Both the position numbers and the translations under genes were made by a program. Below, piece by piece: positions 1-9,145 of a stretch of DNA of 64,000 nucleotides. The stretch lies in NCBI GenBank assembly GCA_034408685.1, contig JAWXCP010000039.1, forward strand, positions 1 through 64,000, written 5' to 3'. The notes beneath the pieces were generated by a model. That model had not been told where the DNA came from. It saw only the letters and a program-made list of their open reading frames with translations, and did no database searches. This DNA comes from JANXVY01 sp034408685. Lineage in GTDB: Bacteria > Pseudomonadota > Alphaproteobacteria > Rhizobiales > Hyphomicrobiaceae. Position 1 is the stretch's first letter, and each line of letters begins with the position of its first letter.

Positions 1-32
1 CGCCACAGATCGTCCGGCAGCAACTGCGTCAT
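1..32 (-). CDS. Start of an IS5-like transposase (partial, runs off window)
   Basis: Only the first ten codons are in the window. The reverse strand reads MTQLLPDDLW from an ATG at 32, with a strong AAGGAG ribosome binding site just upstream (about 39-44 on the plus strand). The LLPDDLW opening resembles the N-terminus of IS5-group transposases, which go on to a wEPLLP segment. The rest lies outside the window, so identity is tentative; an unrelated gene with the same short start cannot be excluded. Confidence 0.4.
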   Translation of the reverse strand, partial: MTQLLPDDLW

Positions 33-397
33 GGGCTATCTCCTTGTTGGAGATCACATACCCGCTGACTGCGCCGGAACTAAGGGGAGAGGCATGTCGG
101 TCAACCCTATCGCGAAAGTTATTGGCGGCTGCTTCTAAAATCTCGGCGTAAATGGATCGCAGCATGTGTTACTCTTAGGCCAACGAACATTCCACCCTAC
201 CGCCCACGGTGGCAATGCGAGCAAACCTTGGTTGCTTCAGCCGAGTTGGAATGGAGCGTTAAAACGAAATTTGAACAATTGCGCGAAGCAATAATGTTCG
301 ACGCAGTCGTCGCTAATGTAATGACCAATGCCGGTTTGCCCGCCTTTTCCACCAGACTTTGGCGACATCCGCTGAAGCTGACCACAGGCGCGGGCCC
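33..397. other. Intergenic, no gene seen
   Basis: Apart from the ribosome binding site of the leftward partial gene I see no convincing coding sequence, RNA gene or strong hairpin. It probably includes the outer end of the IS5-like element, but no inverted repeat could be defined because the other end is not present. Confidence 0.4.
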
Positions 398-793
398 ATG
401 ACGACGTGGCTGCGTATTACCCAAATCGCCCGGCGAACCAACCTTAGCCGACGCTACTGGCAGCGCCGCTTCGCGCGCGGAGAAGTGCCAGGTGCCCGGC
501 AGGTTCGATTCGGTCAGCGACGCTTGTTTTTGGCGGATCGACACCAGTTCGAGATGTGGTGGGCAAATCACTTGGTGGCCGTGGCACCGTCGGCGGGCCT
601 CCCGCAAATCGCTTCAACCAATGGATTCGCCGCGAAACCGTTGACGACCAACTCCTTTATCCGGCCACGCAATCAACGGTCGCGGCCGTTGGCAGCGCAG
701 CCGGATTCTGGTCAAAGGTCGTTTGTCTTCGACGAGGACCGCACATGGTTCAGGCACCCGACGATGACGACGAGGCTGCTGCCTCAAAGCTGA
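398..793 (+). CDS. Excisionase-like helix-turn-helix protein
   Basis: Small basic protein of 131 residues when started at the ATG at 398 (an in-frame start at 359 is possible). Residues 1-58 look like an excisionase/MerR-type winged helix: LRITQIARRTNLSRRYWQRR for the recognition helix region, then a GEVPGARQV turn and a final helix. Such proteins usually sit just upstream of a tyrosine integrase and guide excision or act as repressors. Here a second HTH gene and an integrase fragment follow directly on the same strand, which supports this role. The C-terminal half has no recognisable domain and may have drifted. Confidence 0.5.
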   Translation: MTTWLRITQIARRTNLSRRYWQRRFARGEVPGARQVRFGQRRLFLADRHQFEMWWANHLVAVAPSAGLPQIASTNGFAAKPLTTNSFIRPRNQRSRPLAAQPDSGQRSFVFDEDRTWFRHPTMTTRLLPQS

Positions 794-1197
794 TCTCCAG
801 GCACACGGTCGAGCCCCATTACGACTTGCGCACGGCGGCCGAGCGGTTTTTCCCCCGTGGACCGGTCACGGCTCGATCGCTCCGCACCGAGATCCGCAAA
901 GGGCGTTTGAAGTCGGCGCGGATCGCAGGCAAAATCGTCGTCTCCGAGGCCGCTATCCAGGAGATGTTGACGCGATGCCAAGACACCCGAAGGGTCCCCG
1001 CCTCCTGCTCCGGCGCCGCAAGGCGCGATTGCCCGTCTGGGTCATCCTCGACGACGGACAGGAGGTCAGCACGGGATGCAGCGCTTGCAACACTGACCGC
1101 GCTCAGGCAGCGCTCGCGCCGCGGCGTGCTCGCTCGATGGAATCGGCGGTGTGATCATCAGAAAATAGCGCACGAATGTCGCCGTCAGTTCGGTTGA
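745..1197 (+). CDS. Second small HTH protein, C-terminus probably altered
   Basis: Starts at ATG 745, overlapping the end of the previous gene. Residues 20-75 form a helix-turn-helix module (YDLRTAAERFF, then SLRTEIRKGRL, then a wing and VVSEAAIQEML) like the excisionase/HTH_17 family found directly before integrases. After about residue 77 the sequence becomes low-complexity Arg/Ser and overlaps, in another frame, an integrase N-terminus starting at 975. The native gene therefore probably stopped earlier, and the present tail reads through rearranged DNA. Function is inferred from context only. Confidence 0.45.
   Translation: MVQAPDDDDEAAASKLISRHTVEPHYDLRTAAERFFPRGPVTARSLRTEIRKGRLKSARIAGKIVVSEAAIQEMLTRCQDTRRVPASCSGAARRDCPSGSSSTTDRRSARDAALATLTALRQRSRRGVLARWNRRCDHQKIAHECRRQFG
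975..1154 (+). pseudogene. Tyrosine integrase, N-terminal fragment
   Basis: An ATG at 975 opens a 59-codon frame beginning MPRHPKGPRLLLRRRKARLP, then VWVILDDGQEVSTGC and a DRAQAALA helix. This is the usual start of rhizobial phage-type integrases (arm-binding region). Similarity stops at about 1118 and the frame ends at 1154, so core-binding and catalytic domains are gone. The break coincides with the truncated end of an opposite-strand CopG gene, which indicates a deletion or rearrangement junction near 1105-1120. Confidence 0.5.
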
Positions 1198-1413
1198 TAT
1201 GGCGAGGTCGCGTTCGAGACGGCGCATCGACTGGACCATTGGATTGTGCTGTAGGTTCTGCGAATCGCCGGTCTGGTTGCCGTTCGGTTCGGCCAGGTAC
1301 TGTTGCAGCGCCCGTTCCAGGATCGCCGAGTTCAGCACGCGGTGCGTCTGTGCTGCCACGTTGAGTTTGTGTGTCATCGCAGTTAACAAATATAGCGCGT
1401 GGCGGTGGCGCAT
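1066..1413 (-). pseudogene. CopG-type conjugation-operon regulator, 3' truncated
   Basis: Start ATG at 1413 with a GAGG ribosome binding site. It begins MRHRHALYLLTAMTHKLNV, continues with a ribbon-helix-helix-like ERALQQYL segment, and ends with RRLERDLAISTELTATFVRY followed by a proline-rich turn. That arrangement matches the CopG-like proteins encoded just before trbB in rhizobial conjugative elements. The last about 15 residues are out of family, and normal members are longer, so the gene is cut at about 1105. No trbB or other trb gene is present. An Asn-rich insert near residue 45 is also unusual. Confidence 0.5.
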
Positions 1414-1823
1414 GGGTTGGCCTCGCATCGTCGATAACTGGTGCAGCGCCGTCCACATTTGGTATGGGCCGTTGGTTTCGTGTTGCCGGTGGCGGGTAGT
1501 AATTTATGTCTTCGTCGGGTACGGGTTCGAAAAGCCACGGCGCCCAGCGTTGCAATGCTTCGCTCGCTTTGGCCCACCAAGGGGAAGCGCTTGCCCTCTC
1601 CACCGCCGTCGCTCGCCCCTCTTGGGTGCGAGCGAGCGCCGGCGGCTCCGAGGGGAAGCGGGGCGCGGCGTGATTTCCATGAGATCCGCCGGGTAGGTCA
1701 TCCTTGATATCATGGGTCGTCCAATACGATCCGTATTGATCCAGATTGGTCATCACGCGCACTCACATTGATTGAGTTTCGAGAGCGCTTCTTAGGGTTT
1801 GGTATATCCATATTAAGCGCGGC
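1414..1823. other. Non-coding or decayed DNA between conjugation fragments
   Basis: A reverse-strand open frame spans 1103-1762 but shows no recognisable domain, is Pro/Arg-rich and overlaps the better supported CopG fragment, so it is not called. It could be the decayed end of a coupling-protein gene, which normally precedes CopG, but nothing in the translation proves it. Confidence 0.35.
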
Positions 1824-2393
1824 ATGATCGTCGCGCTGTCCGGCGGCGGCGGGGACAAAGTCAAGATGCGCAACGCCCAGGTCGAGATCGTGTCTTACGT
1901 GCCGGTGCAACAACTGCCTGCAATCGAGGCCGCAACGTGGCTCGACCAAGCAATTGTCGGGTTAAAGAAACCCACGATCCGCGACAAAGGGTTTGGCGCG
2001 GACGTATCGAAAGCCCTGGTCGCGCGCGAGGACTGGTTGATCGCCAAGGGCTACGCGATGGCCGAGCAGCCCGGCATGATTACGCCGGAGCCCAACATGA
2101 TGCGAGACTTGAACCAACGCGGCATTACCCGCGCCGTCGACGAACTATCGGCCGAGCTCCGCATGGGGCATATTTCCATGACCGAGGGCCAACGCTTCGA
2201 CGGTTATCACGCGCGCAACGTCAATCTGCCCAGTCAGCGTCTCGCAGTCATCAAAGGTCGCGAGGATTTTACGCTAATCCCGTGGCGCAAGGACTTGGCG
2301 AAAATGCAAGGCAAGGACCTCGTCATTCGCTTCGACAATCGCGCCATCACGCTGACGATAGCAACCGGCCGGGATCGTGGGCTGTCGCGATAG
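1824..2393 (+). pseudogene. Conjugative relaxase C-terminal fragment (DUF3363)
   Basis: The 189 residues match the C-terminal part of VirD2-like relaxases with a DUF3363 domain: TWLDQAIVG, a GFGADVSKAL helix, LIAKGYA, then the RAVDELSAEL, GQRFDGYHARNVNLPSQR and FTLIPWRKDL blocks near the end. Full-length proteins are around 600 residues or more, with the nicking domain N-terminal, so this is a remnant with the catalytic part missing. It would have nicked oriT of the same integrative conjugative element that supplied the neighbouring CopG and integrase pieces. Confidence 0.6.
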
Positions 2394-2755
2394 GACGTCG
2401 AATTGTATGAAAGACTTGGGGCCTCCGCCGTCCTGCGGCCGACGTCCCGCCCTATCGCGCGGCAGTAGGGCCGCGCGACCGAGCCCGGCGACCCGCCGGT
2501 CTCGGCCCATCCGGGTGACGGTCGGTAGGCCGAAGGGTCTGCGTGGTTACTCAGGACCGGAGTATCGATCACACGCGGAAGCCGACGAGACGAGTTCGAG
2601 CTTGAGCGTGAGCTTGAAAACTCCAGCACAAACCGCTCGTTAGGACCCTTCAAACAATAATTGAATCGCAGTCCGTGGGCGGTGTGACCGAATGACTCCG
2701 AGTGACTCGGGGTCGTGGGATTCACGCCGCCAGCGAACACGTCTACCGCTGAGGC
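2394..2755. other. Intergenic, probable left flank of ISAzo13 element
   Basis: No gene seen. The last 100 bases before 2756 probably contain the left end of the ISAzo13 element, but the partner end has been lost, so the terminal inverted repeat could not be matched. Confidence 0.35.
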
Positions 2756-3787
2756 ATGATCGACAGACAAGCCATCCAGCAACGCTGGGACGACCTTCAT
2801 CATTCCCTTGATGAACGCGGGCGGCGGTTGTTTGCCGCCGCCGAGGTTCGTGCTGCGGGCTACGGCGGCCTCGCCGTCGTCGCCGACGTAACCGGGCTCG
2901 CACGCTCGACCATCAATCGCGGGGAGGACGACCTCGATGCCGGGTCGTTGCCAAAGGGACGCGTGCGCCGCAAGGGCGGTGGCCGCCGAGCGTTGCGTGA
3001 TGCCGATCCAGCCCTTGTTGATGCGCTTCGCGCACGTGTTGAACCCGCGACGCTGGGCGATCCGATGCGGCCGCTGACCTGGGTGTCCAAGAGCCTGCAT
3101 AAGCTTGCGGCCGAACTCAAGGCGATCGGGCATCAGATCAGCCACGAGACCGTCCGGTCCGAGCTGGTCAAGCTCGGCTTCTCGCGCCAAGGCAATCGCA
3201 AGGCGGACGAGGGTTCAAAGCATCCCGACCGGGACGCACAGTTCGAGCATATCAATGCGAAGGTCATGGCCGCGCAAGCCGCTGGTCAGCCTGTCATTTC
3301 CGTTGATAGCAAGAAGAAGGAACTGGTCGGCAACTACAAGAACGGTGGAACGGATTATCGTCCCAAGGGCACACCGCGACGCGTCAAGGTCCACGATTTC
3401 GAGGACAAGGAACTGGGCAAGGTCGCGCCCTACGGCGTGTACGACGTTACAGCCAACGACGGCTGGGTGAACGTCGGCATCACTGCCGACACGGCCGAGT
3501 TCGCGGTGCAATCGATCCGGCTCTGGCACGTGCGCATGGGGCAGGCGCGCTATCCGCACGCAGCCGAACTGAAAAGCGACCTTAAGTCCCCAACAGAATT
3601 TTTCTGGCGTGATCTCCAACGGCTCAACAGCACTTCGACGCGAACACTCGCATTGCTGACATGCTTGGGCGCGGCTCGCGCTTCGTCATCGTCCAGGCAA
3701 GGATCGGCGAATTCGGCTTCTGGGATTACGAGGCTTTGTGCAGCGCAGCATCAGAGGCGACGCTTTGGGCGGCTCATGGCCTTTTAA
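2756..3787 (+). pseudogene. ISAzo13 family transposase, 3' truncated
   Basis: Residues 1-270 follow the ISAzo13 transposase pattern: an N-terminal helical region, SHETVRSELVKLGFSRQGNRK, then the first catalytic block around SVDSKKKELVGNYKNGG (first Asp of the DDE triad) and DFEDKELGKVAPYGVYD. Family similarity ends at about 3570 after RMGQARYPHAAEL, exactly before the block that should hold the second Asp. The remaining residues to 3787 are a random frame. The element has therefore lost its catalytic C-terminus and right end and should be immobile on its own. Confidence 0.75.
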
Positions 3788-3935
3788 TTGTCGGTTCGCG
3801 GTTTTGATCGAGCCTGGATTTGCTTTGACCGCACCCGAATACGCTCGCGGTCTCGCTCGTCCATTGAACCTTTGTCGCGGTCGCAGCGACCAAGCCGATA
3901 GGAGTGAGATCAACCATTTCGAGGAGTCCGATGTT
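3571..3935. other. Flank of truncated IS, possible decayed gene piece
   Basis: Downstream of the IS break a short frame from about 3630 to 3800 reads as plausible protein (for example RFVIVQARIGEFGFWDYEAL) but has no start or recognised family. It may be the tail of a gene disrupted by the IS. The promoter of the secreted-protein gene at 3936 must lie in the last 150 bases. Confidence 0.3.
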
Positions 3936-6900
3936 ATGAAACGAGCCGCCCCCCGGCGAACCTCTGTGATGATCGCCGCAGCCGTGTCAGCGATGACGGC
4001 TATGGCCGGTCCTGCCTACGCTCAAACGGTAAGCCCTCAATCGCAGGTCCTTGACCGTGGTGACGCCGTGGTTAGCGGCTTCGCCGGCATTGTGCCGTCT
4101 AACAAACCACTCGCACCTGGTGAAAACCCGCTCGATCATTTCTTTATCGATACGGAGGGGCCGGCGGCACAAATCCTGTCTCTTCGCGCGCTCGGCGCGC
4201 CGCCTCAAGGCCAGCATACTACGGCTGCGCCGAGGTTGCGGGTAAAGGCTGCGGACGTCGGCCAAGTCTTCGCGATCGCGCTTGACGACGGTCGAGGCCG
4301 ACAGGCCCCCAACATTTTCCTCGGAGCGACTTCGGCTTACGGCCTGCACATCGCAGCACCCAACGGCGCAGCGCCTGGCATACCGAAGCGTCTCAAGACC
4401 GGAAGTGTGAGCGCGCAATGGATGGCGGGCATGTTCGGGATCGCAGCGGGGGGAGGACCGGGCGCAATCTGGCGCGTCGATGGCGTGACCGGTGTCACGA
4501 GCCTGTTCGCAAATTTACCGGCGAATAGCGGACCTGGGATCGGTGACATCGTTTTTGATGCCGTGACCGGCCAGGTCTTTGCGTCTGACCTCGACTCCGG
4601 ACTCATCTATCGGTTGAAGGAGGATGGAACTCTACTCGATAGCTACGACCATGGCCTCGCGGGTCGGCAGTCCAAAGGGCTTGCTCCCGTTGTTGACGAC
4701 GGCCGCCGCGCGGACATTACCGATCCGGTTTTTGACACGACGAACGCTGCAACCTGGGGGCTCACCCAACCCGAGCGCCGCGTTGCGGGCATGGCGATGT
4801 ACCAGGGTCGGCTCTTCTACGCGGTCGTCGGCGGTCAGCAGATCTGGTCGGTTGGAATCACCGCCAGCGGCAGCTTCGCCAACGATGCCCGATGGGAACT
4901 CGATGTGTCAGGCTTGGCCGGCCCGGGGCCGATCACCGACATGATATTCGACGCGGATGGCCAGATGGTCCTGGCGCAGCGCGGTGAGCCCCGTAACTCT
5001 TACGATTTTTCCCTGTTTTCCGAGCCCGGCAAATCAAGCGTAGTGCGCTATCGCAAAGAGGCCCCGGACGATCCGGCTACAGCCAGTGTCTGGTCTGCTG
5101 ATCGCAGCGAGAATGCGGTCGGCATGCAACCCGACCATCGCTGGGCCAGCGGTGGCATTGCCCTCGGCTATCGTCACGACGAGCAGGGCGCGCTGCGCGC
5201 GGGAACGTGCGGTAGTATGCTGTGGTCCACCGGCGACAGGCTGCGGCCGAGCGGTCCGGTGCCAAGCCCCAATGATGTCCATGGCCTGCAGGGGAACGAC
5301 ATCGGTGCGAGACGACCCGACAATGCCCCACCCACGCGGAGCTATTTCGTCGACTACGATCAGATGTTCGGTGACGCCGAGAAAGCTGGCCATGTTGGCG
5401 ACGTCGAGATTTGGCAGCCCTGCGGCGGACCCGACTTTGCAGAGTCGGGCCCGGGTCTTCTGCCACCCGGATATCTGCCGCCCGGTGACCAACCACCAGC
5501 CGACTTCCCCGACCCTACGTACCCCTTCAATACGAATCTTGAACTGACAAAGAATGCGACGGGGCCATGCTTTGCCTGGGCCGGTGGCTGGGCCTGCCGT
5601 TACGACATCCGCATTCGCAACACGGGCCCCGACGTCTACTGGGCACCGATCGTCATCGCCGATCATCTGCCGGGTGCTCCAGCCGGGGCCGTGATGGGGT
5701 TCGGCGCCTCGCCGTCGTGGACGTGCTGGAATGCCGGTGCTGCCTCCTATGGATGCTGGCGTCCCACCACGTTCCTGGCTCCAGGTGCGAGCGTATGGCT
5801 CACGGCATTTGCGTGGGTCCCAGCGAGTTATCCGCTCTGCCACTTACCCAACATCGCCGAAATCAAGTGGGCACCGGGCGGTTCGCTATGGAACACCAAT
5901 CTCCTCGACGACATCGACGATGCGACAGCCATGATCCCGGCTGCCAACTGCCCACCGCCCGGTGGCAACACGAATCTGCGTCTACAAAAGGTCGCCGATC
6001 CTGCAGCCTGCACCAAGGATGGCGGTAATTTCCTCTGCCGCTACCGCCTGACCGTCACTAACACCGGGCCGGGCGTCTACAACGGTGATATCGTTGTCCG
6101 AGATAAGCCGCCGGTTGGCACCGCAGCACTGTTCGGCGCCGGCTGGGACTGCGTCCCCGCAGACGGCTACAATTGCTCCAAGCCAGCAGCGGTACTTAAT
6201 CCGGGACAGGATGCCAACATGTGGATGTTGGTCATCGTTCCCGCAGCCCAGGCGCAGAGCAACGCCTGTCAGATCGAGAATAAGGCCCGAATCCTGGCGG
6301 CGGCCGGCGGCACGCCCAAGAACACCAACCCGCTTGATGACGCCGATGCCGCAACGGCGACGATCCCGGCCGAGTTCTGCCAGCCACCGGCAGTTCTTGC
6401 GCAATGTCCGGCCGGATTCCAGTTGAAGGATGGTGCCTGCGCCAAAAGGCAGGGTGGCGGTTCGCCTCCCGTCGTCGTGCCGCCACGCAAAACCCCGGAA
6501 CGTATGCCAGACCGACCCGAGCGTCCGCAAGTTTGCCCCGAAGGTACGATCGGCACGTTCCCGAACTGCCGGCGCCCGGAGAGGCCGGACCAATCTGACC
6601 GTCCGAAAGTCTGCCCTAATGGCACAGTTGGCACTTTCCCGAACTGCCGGCGCCCGGAGAGGCCGGACCAATCTGACCGTCCGAAAGTCTGCCCTAATGG
6701 CACAGTTGGCACCTACCCGAATTGCCGCCGCCCCGAGAGACCGGACAAGCCCGAGCGCCCGAAAGTTTGCCCGCAAGGAACGACCGGAGCGTTTCCGAAC
6801 TGCCGCAAGGTTCCGAGCGTTCGGAACTGCCCCCAAGGCTCGATCGGAAGGCCTCCAAATTGCCGACCGCTTTCGATCTTAAGTGCACCCAAGTTCAAGC

Positions 6901-6944
6901 CGCTGCAGAACCAGCCCAGTCCTTCACGGTCCAACCAGCGGTAA
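3936..6944 (+). CDS. Large secreted protein with DUF11-like and Cys-repeat domains
   Basis: 1002-residue exported protein. ATG 3936 is chosen over upstream in-frame starts because a GAGGAG site lies at 3921-3926 and it opens a signal peptide (MKRAAPRR, hydrophobic stretch, cut after AYA). Residues 40-540 show weak beta-propeller-like repeats (RVDGVTGVTSLF, MIFDADGQMVLA). Residues 550-830 hold two DUF11-like, Ig-type repeats (LELTKNATGPC... and LRLQKVADPAAC...), each with several Cys. Residues 865-975 are Pro/Arg-rich repeats of CPxGTxGxxPNC. These features suggest a disulfide-stabilised surface or periplasmic protein; substrate and role are unknown. A hairpin terminator follows at 6967. Confidence 0.7.
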   Translation: MKRAAPRRTSVMIAAAVSAMTAMAGPAYAQTVSPQSQVLDRGDAVVSGFAGIVPSNKPLAPGENPLDHFFIDTEGPAAQILSLRALGAPPQGQHTTAAPRLRVKAADVGQVFAIALDDGRGRQAPNIFLGATSAYGLHIAAPNGAAPGIPKRLKTGSVSAQWMAGMFGIAAGGGPGAIWRVDGVTGVTSLFANLPANSGPGIGDIVFDAVTGQVFASDLDSGLIYRLKEDGTLLDSYDHGLAGRQSKGLAPVVDDGRRADITDPVFDTTNAATWGLTQPERRVAGMAMYQGRLFYAVVGGQQIWSVGITASGSFANDARWELDVSGLAGPGPITDMIFDADGQMVLAQRGEPRNSYDFSLFSEPGKSSVVRYRKEAPDDPATASVWSADRSENAVGMQPDHRWASGGIALGYRHDEQGALRAGTCGSMLWSTGDRLRPSGPVPSPNDVHGLQGNDIGARRPDNAPPTRSYFVDYDQMFGDAEKAGHVGDVEIWQPCGGPDFAESGPGLLPPGYLPPGDQPPADFPDPTYPFNTNLELTKNATGPCFAWAGGWACRYDIRIRNTGPDVYWAPIVIADHLPGAPAGAVMGFGASPSWTCWNAGAASYGCWRPTTFLAPGASVWLTAFAWVPASYPLCHLPNIAEIKWAPGGSLWNTNLLDDIDDATAMIPAANCPPPGGNTNLRLQKVADPAACTKDGGNFLCRYRLTVTNTGPGVYNGDIVVRDKPPVGTAALFGAGWDCVPADGYNCSKPAAVLNPGQDANMWMLVIVPAAQAQSNACQIENKARILAAAGGTPKNTNPLDDADAATATIPAEFCQPPAVLAQCPAGFQLKDGACAKRQGGGSPPVVVPPRKTPERMPDRPERPQVCPEGTIGTFPNCRRPERPDQSDRPKVCPNGTVGTFPNCRRPERPDQSDRPKVCPNGTVGTYPNCRRPERPDKPERPKVCPQGTTGAFPNCRKVPSVRNCPQGSIGRPPNCRPLSILSAPKFKPLQNQPSPSRSNQR
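6531..6867 (+). repeat. Tandem 78-bp coding repeats (CPxGTxGxxPNC units)
   Basis: At protein level there are six units, each with a CPxGTxGxxPNC core and an RPERPDxSDRP-like linker. Two central units are nearly identical in DNA with a 78-bp period (for example the block at 6561 recurs at 6639). The flanking units have diverged, as expected for recent duplication in the middle of an array. Confidence 0.85.
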
Positions 6945-6966
6945 GTAAATTGTAGACAAGGTGTGG

Positions 6967-6991
6967 ACGGCCCGTGCCCACCACGGGCCGT
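6967..6991 (+). terminator. Hairpin terminator after secreted-protein gene
   Basis: Perfect 10-bp inverted repeat (ACGGCCCGTG at 6967-6976 with its complement at 6982-6991), 5-nt loop, followed by a pyrimidine-rich TCTCTATC. It begins 22 bases after the stop codon at 6944. The T-run is weak. Confidence 0.65.
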
Positions 6992-7838
6992 TCTCTATCA
7001 ACGTGATCCGAAGTATAAATTGACGTCTGATGCCTGACGGAACTCTCCCAAAACCGGACGTGTTTGGCGGCGACCTACGCGCCGCCGATCGAGCCGCACG
7101 CGACGGCAGCTATTGGGATTGAACGTCGTGTGGCCCGGGCCGCTGACCGCGACATTCCGACAAAGGAAGACCAGTGGGCACCGGGCACCTTCACGGGCGG
7201 AACAAGGATGGACAAAATGTTGACGGACGAAATCGTACGTTATGGGGCGGCGGATACGCTAAAATGGATAGGTGCACTCAATGCGAAGGCACCGCTTTTA
7301 CCGACGTGCTCGCGACGAAACTGATCCAGATCAGCCTGGATTGTACGGGCGACGGGGCAGCGCAGGGCGCGGCTGGTCGAGTGGACACGCGGCCCAATAA
7401 TTCGCCACCAGACTTGTGAGTTTGAACAAATGCCGAACCGCTCTCACCGGTGGCCAAGCACGAAATCGAGCTGAATATCCGTCCGTACACCCACGGGACT
7501 CCAGCGGGACCCGGGACGGTCGGGACACAGAGCCAACTTGTCACATCATTACAAGTCATTGATTTATACACGAAAAAGTGGTTGCTGGGCATGCATCAGC
7601 GAGTGCCGCACCTCCCTCGGTTGCGGTTTCCGGCATGACACTGCCCATGGTCGCTGGAAAGTCCACGATATCGAGCATTTCGTCAGTCGCCCGTCTGCAA
7701 TGGGCGACGACTGGCAAAATATTGGCACCCAGCTGAGGATCGATCACAAGATCGGCCACCAAAACGGCCAAACTGACTGGAGCAGCCAAATATTCCCGTG
7801 TAGTGTGAGCAGCTTGCGCACCAACATGATCGGCCAAA
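6992..7838. other. Long region without a supportable gene
   Basis: Several open frames of 60-105 codons exist on both strands (for example 7064-7324 plus, 7556-7837 minus), but none has a recognisable domain, consistent codon pattern or good ribosome binding site. The compositional mix suggests decayed accessory DNA between the secreted-protein gene and the Fic gene. Confidence 0.4.
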
Positions 7839-9032
7839 ATGCCCTTGGAGACACCCTTTCGGATCGAGCCTGCGCTGCTTGAGCATCCATCCGCCCAGAT
7901 TGCGGACGTTGTTGCCGAAATTGCAGCAGCCTCAGTGATGCTTGGTCATGCGCTGCATCCTAAAACCGCTGCCAACCTGGCCGATCTCGTGCGGATGATG
8001 AATTGCTACTACAGCAACCTGATCGAGGGGCACGATACGCGCCCGCGCGAGATCGAACGCGCGATGACGGGCGACATGGACCAGAATGAAGAGCGCCGCA
8101 ATCTGCAGCGCGAAGCGATTGCACATATTCGGGTGCAAACCGAGATCGATCGCCTCGCTGGCGCGGGCCTATTACCTGAACCCGCATCCGAAGAATTCAT
8201 CCGCCGGCTGCACCGGGAGTTCTATGCGGGTGCGCCTCACGACATGTTGCGTATCCGCGGCGCCGGGCAGGAATTCGTGATGGTGCCTGGCGAATGGCGT
8301 TCGGAGCCAGCCCATGACAATGCGGTCGGTCGGCATGTGCCGCCGTCAAGCGGTCGCGTCGCTACCTTCATGGCGGCCTTTGAGGATCGCTATCGGCTGG
8401 AAAAACTGGGCACGGCGTCGCGCATTATCGCCATTCCTGCGGCGCACCATCGGCTGAATTACATCCATCCATTTCCGGATGGCAATGGCCGTGTGAGCCG
8501 GTTGATGGGCCATGCCATGTGTCTAAAGGTCGGCATTGGCGCCCATGGACTGTGGTCAATTTCGCGCGGTCTCGCGCGCGGGCTAGAGAGCCGCCTCGAC
8601 TACAAACGGATGATGGATCACGCCGACATGCCGCGGCAGGGCGAGCGTGACGGACGCGGCAATCTTTCAGAACGCGCATTGGAAGAATTCACACTTTGGT
8701 TCTTGAAGGTCTGCCTCGACCAGATCACCTTCATGATTAGCCTCTTCGACATCGCCGCGCTCGACCGGCGCTTGAAAGCGCTCGTTGAAAAATCAGACGG
8801 CATGAAACCAGAGGCAAGCAAGTTGCTGACCGAAGCGCTGATACGAGGCGAGATCGAACGCGGCGATTGTGCGCGCATCACCGGCCTTCCCGAACGCACC
8901 GCGCGCCGTGTTCTCAACGACACCATCAAATCCGGGTTGCTTGCATCCAGCACACCCAAGGGTCCCGTCTCACTGCGCTTCCCAACGGACGTGCTGGAAG
9001 TCTTGTTTCCGCGCCTCTATCCGGCGGTATGA
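7839..9032 (+). CDS. Fic domain AMP-transferase, class II type
   Basis: 397 residues. The Fic active-site motif HPFPDGNGRVSR is at residues 210-221, matching HxFx(D/E)GNGRxxR with the catalytic His first; these enzymes transfer AMP or related groups to Ser/Thr/Tyr of target proteins. An N-terminal inhibitory helix motif, S59-N-L-I-E63-G, fits (S/T)xxxE(G/N), so activity is probably auto-inhibited. Residues 330-385 look like a winged helix (RITGLPERTARRVLNDTIKSGLL), common in Fic-HTH proteins. No separate antitoxin gene is adjacent, consistent with the built-in class II inhibitory helix. It lies in an accessory stretch beside a broken integrase. Confidence 0.88.
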   Translation: MPLETPFRIEPALLEHPSAQIADVVAEIAAASVMLGHALHPKTAANLADLVRMMNCYYSNLIEGHDTRPREIERAMTGDMDQNEERRNLQREAIAHIRVQTEIDRLAGAGLLPEPASEEFIRRLHREFYAGAPHDMLRIRGAGQEFVMVPGEWRSEPAHDNAVGRHVPPSSGRVATFMAAFEDRYRLEKLGTASRIIAIPAAHHRLNYIHPFPDGNGRVSRLMGHAMCLKVGIGAHGLWSISRGLARGLESRLDYKRMMDHADMPRQGERDGRGNLSERALEEFTLWFLKVCLDQITFMISLFDIAALDRRLKALVEKSDGMKPEASKLLTEALIRGEIERGDCARITGLPERTARRVLNDTIKSGLLASSTPKGPVSLRFPTDVLEVLFPRLYPAV

Positions 9033-9145
9033 CGCCCGGTAATAACGTGACCGTATCTTGAATTTGAAAGTCGATGCTTTGGCCGGCATCGTCAAATGTG
9101 CGATAATCGCGGTTGGGTTCCCTCACGACGGCATCTTGCGAAGCC

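Noticed and set aside
1103..1762. Reverse-strand frame of 219 codons
   Set aside because: Overlaps a better supported CopG fragment in another frame and shows no recognisable domain.
7556..7837. Reverse-strand frame of 93 codons abutting the Fic start
   Set aside because: No family resemblance, no ribosome binding site; it would be a tempting antitoxin, but class II Fic proteins carry their inhibitor within the chain.
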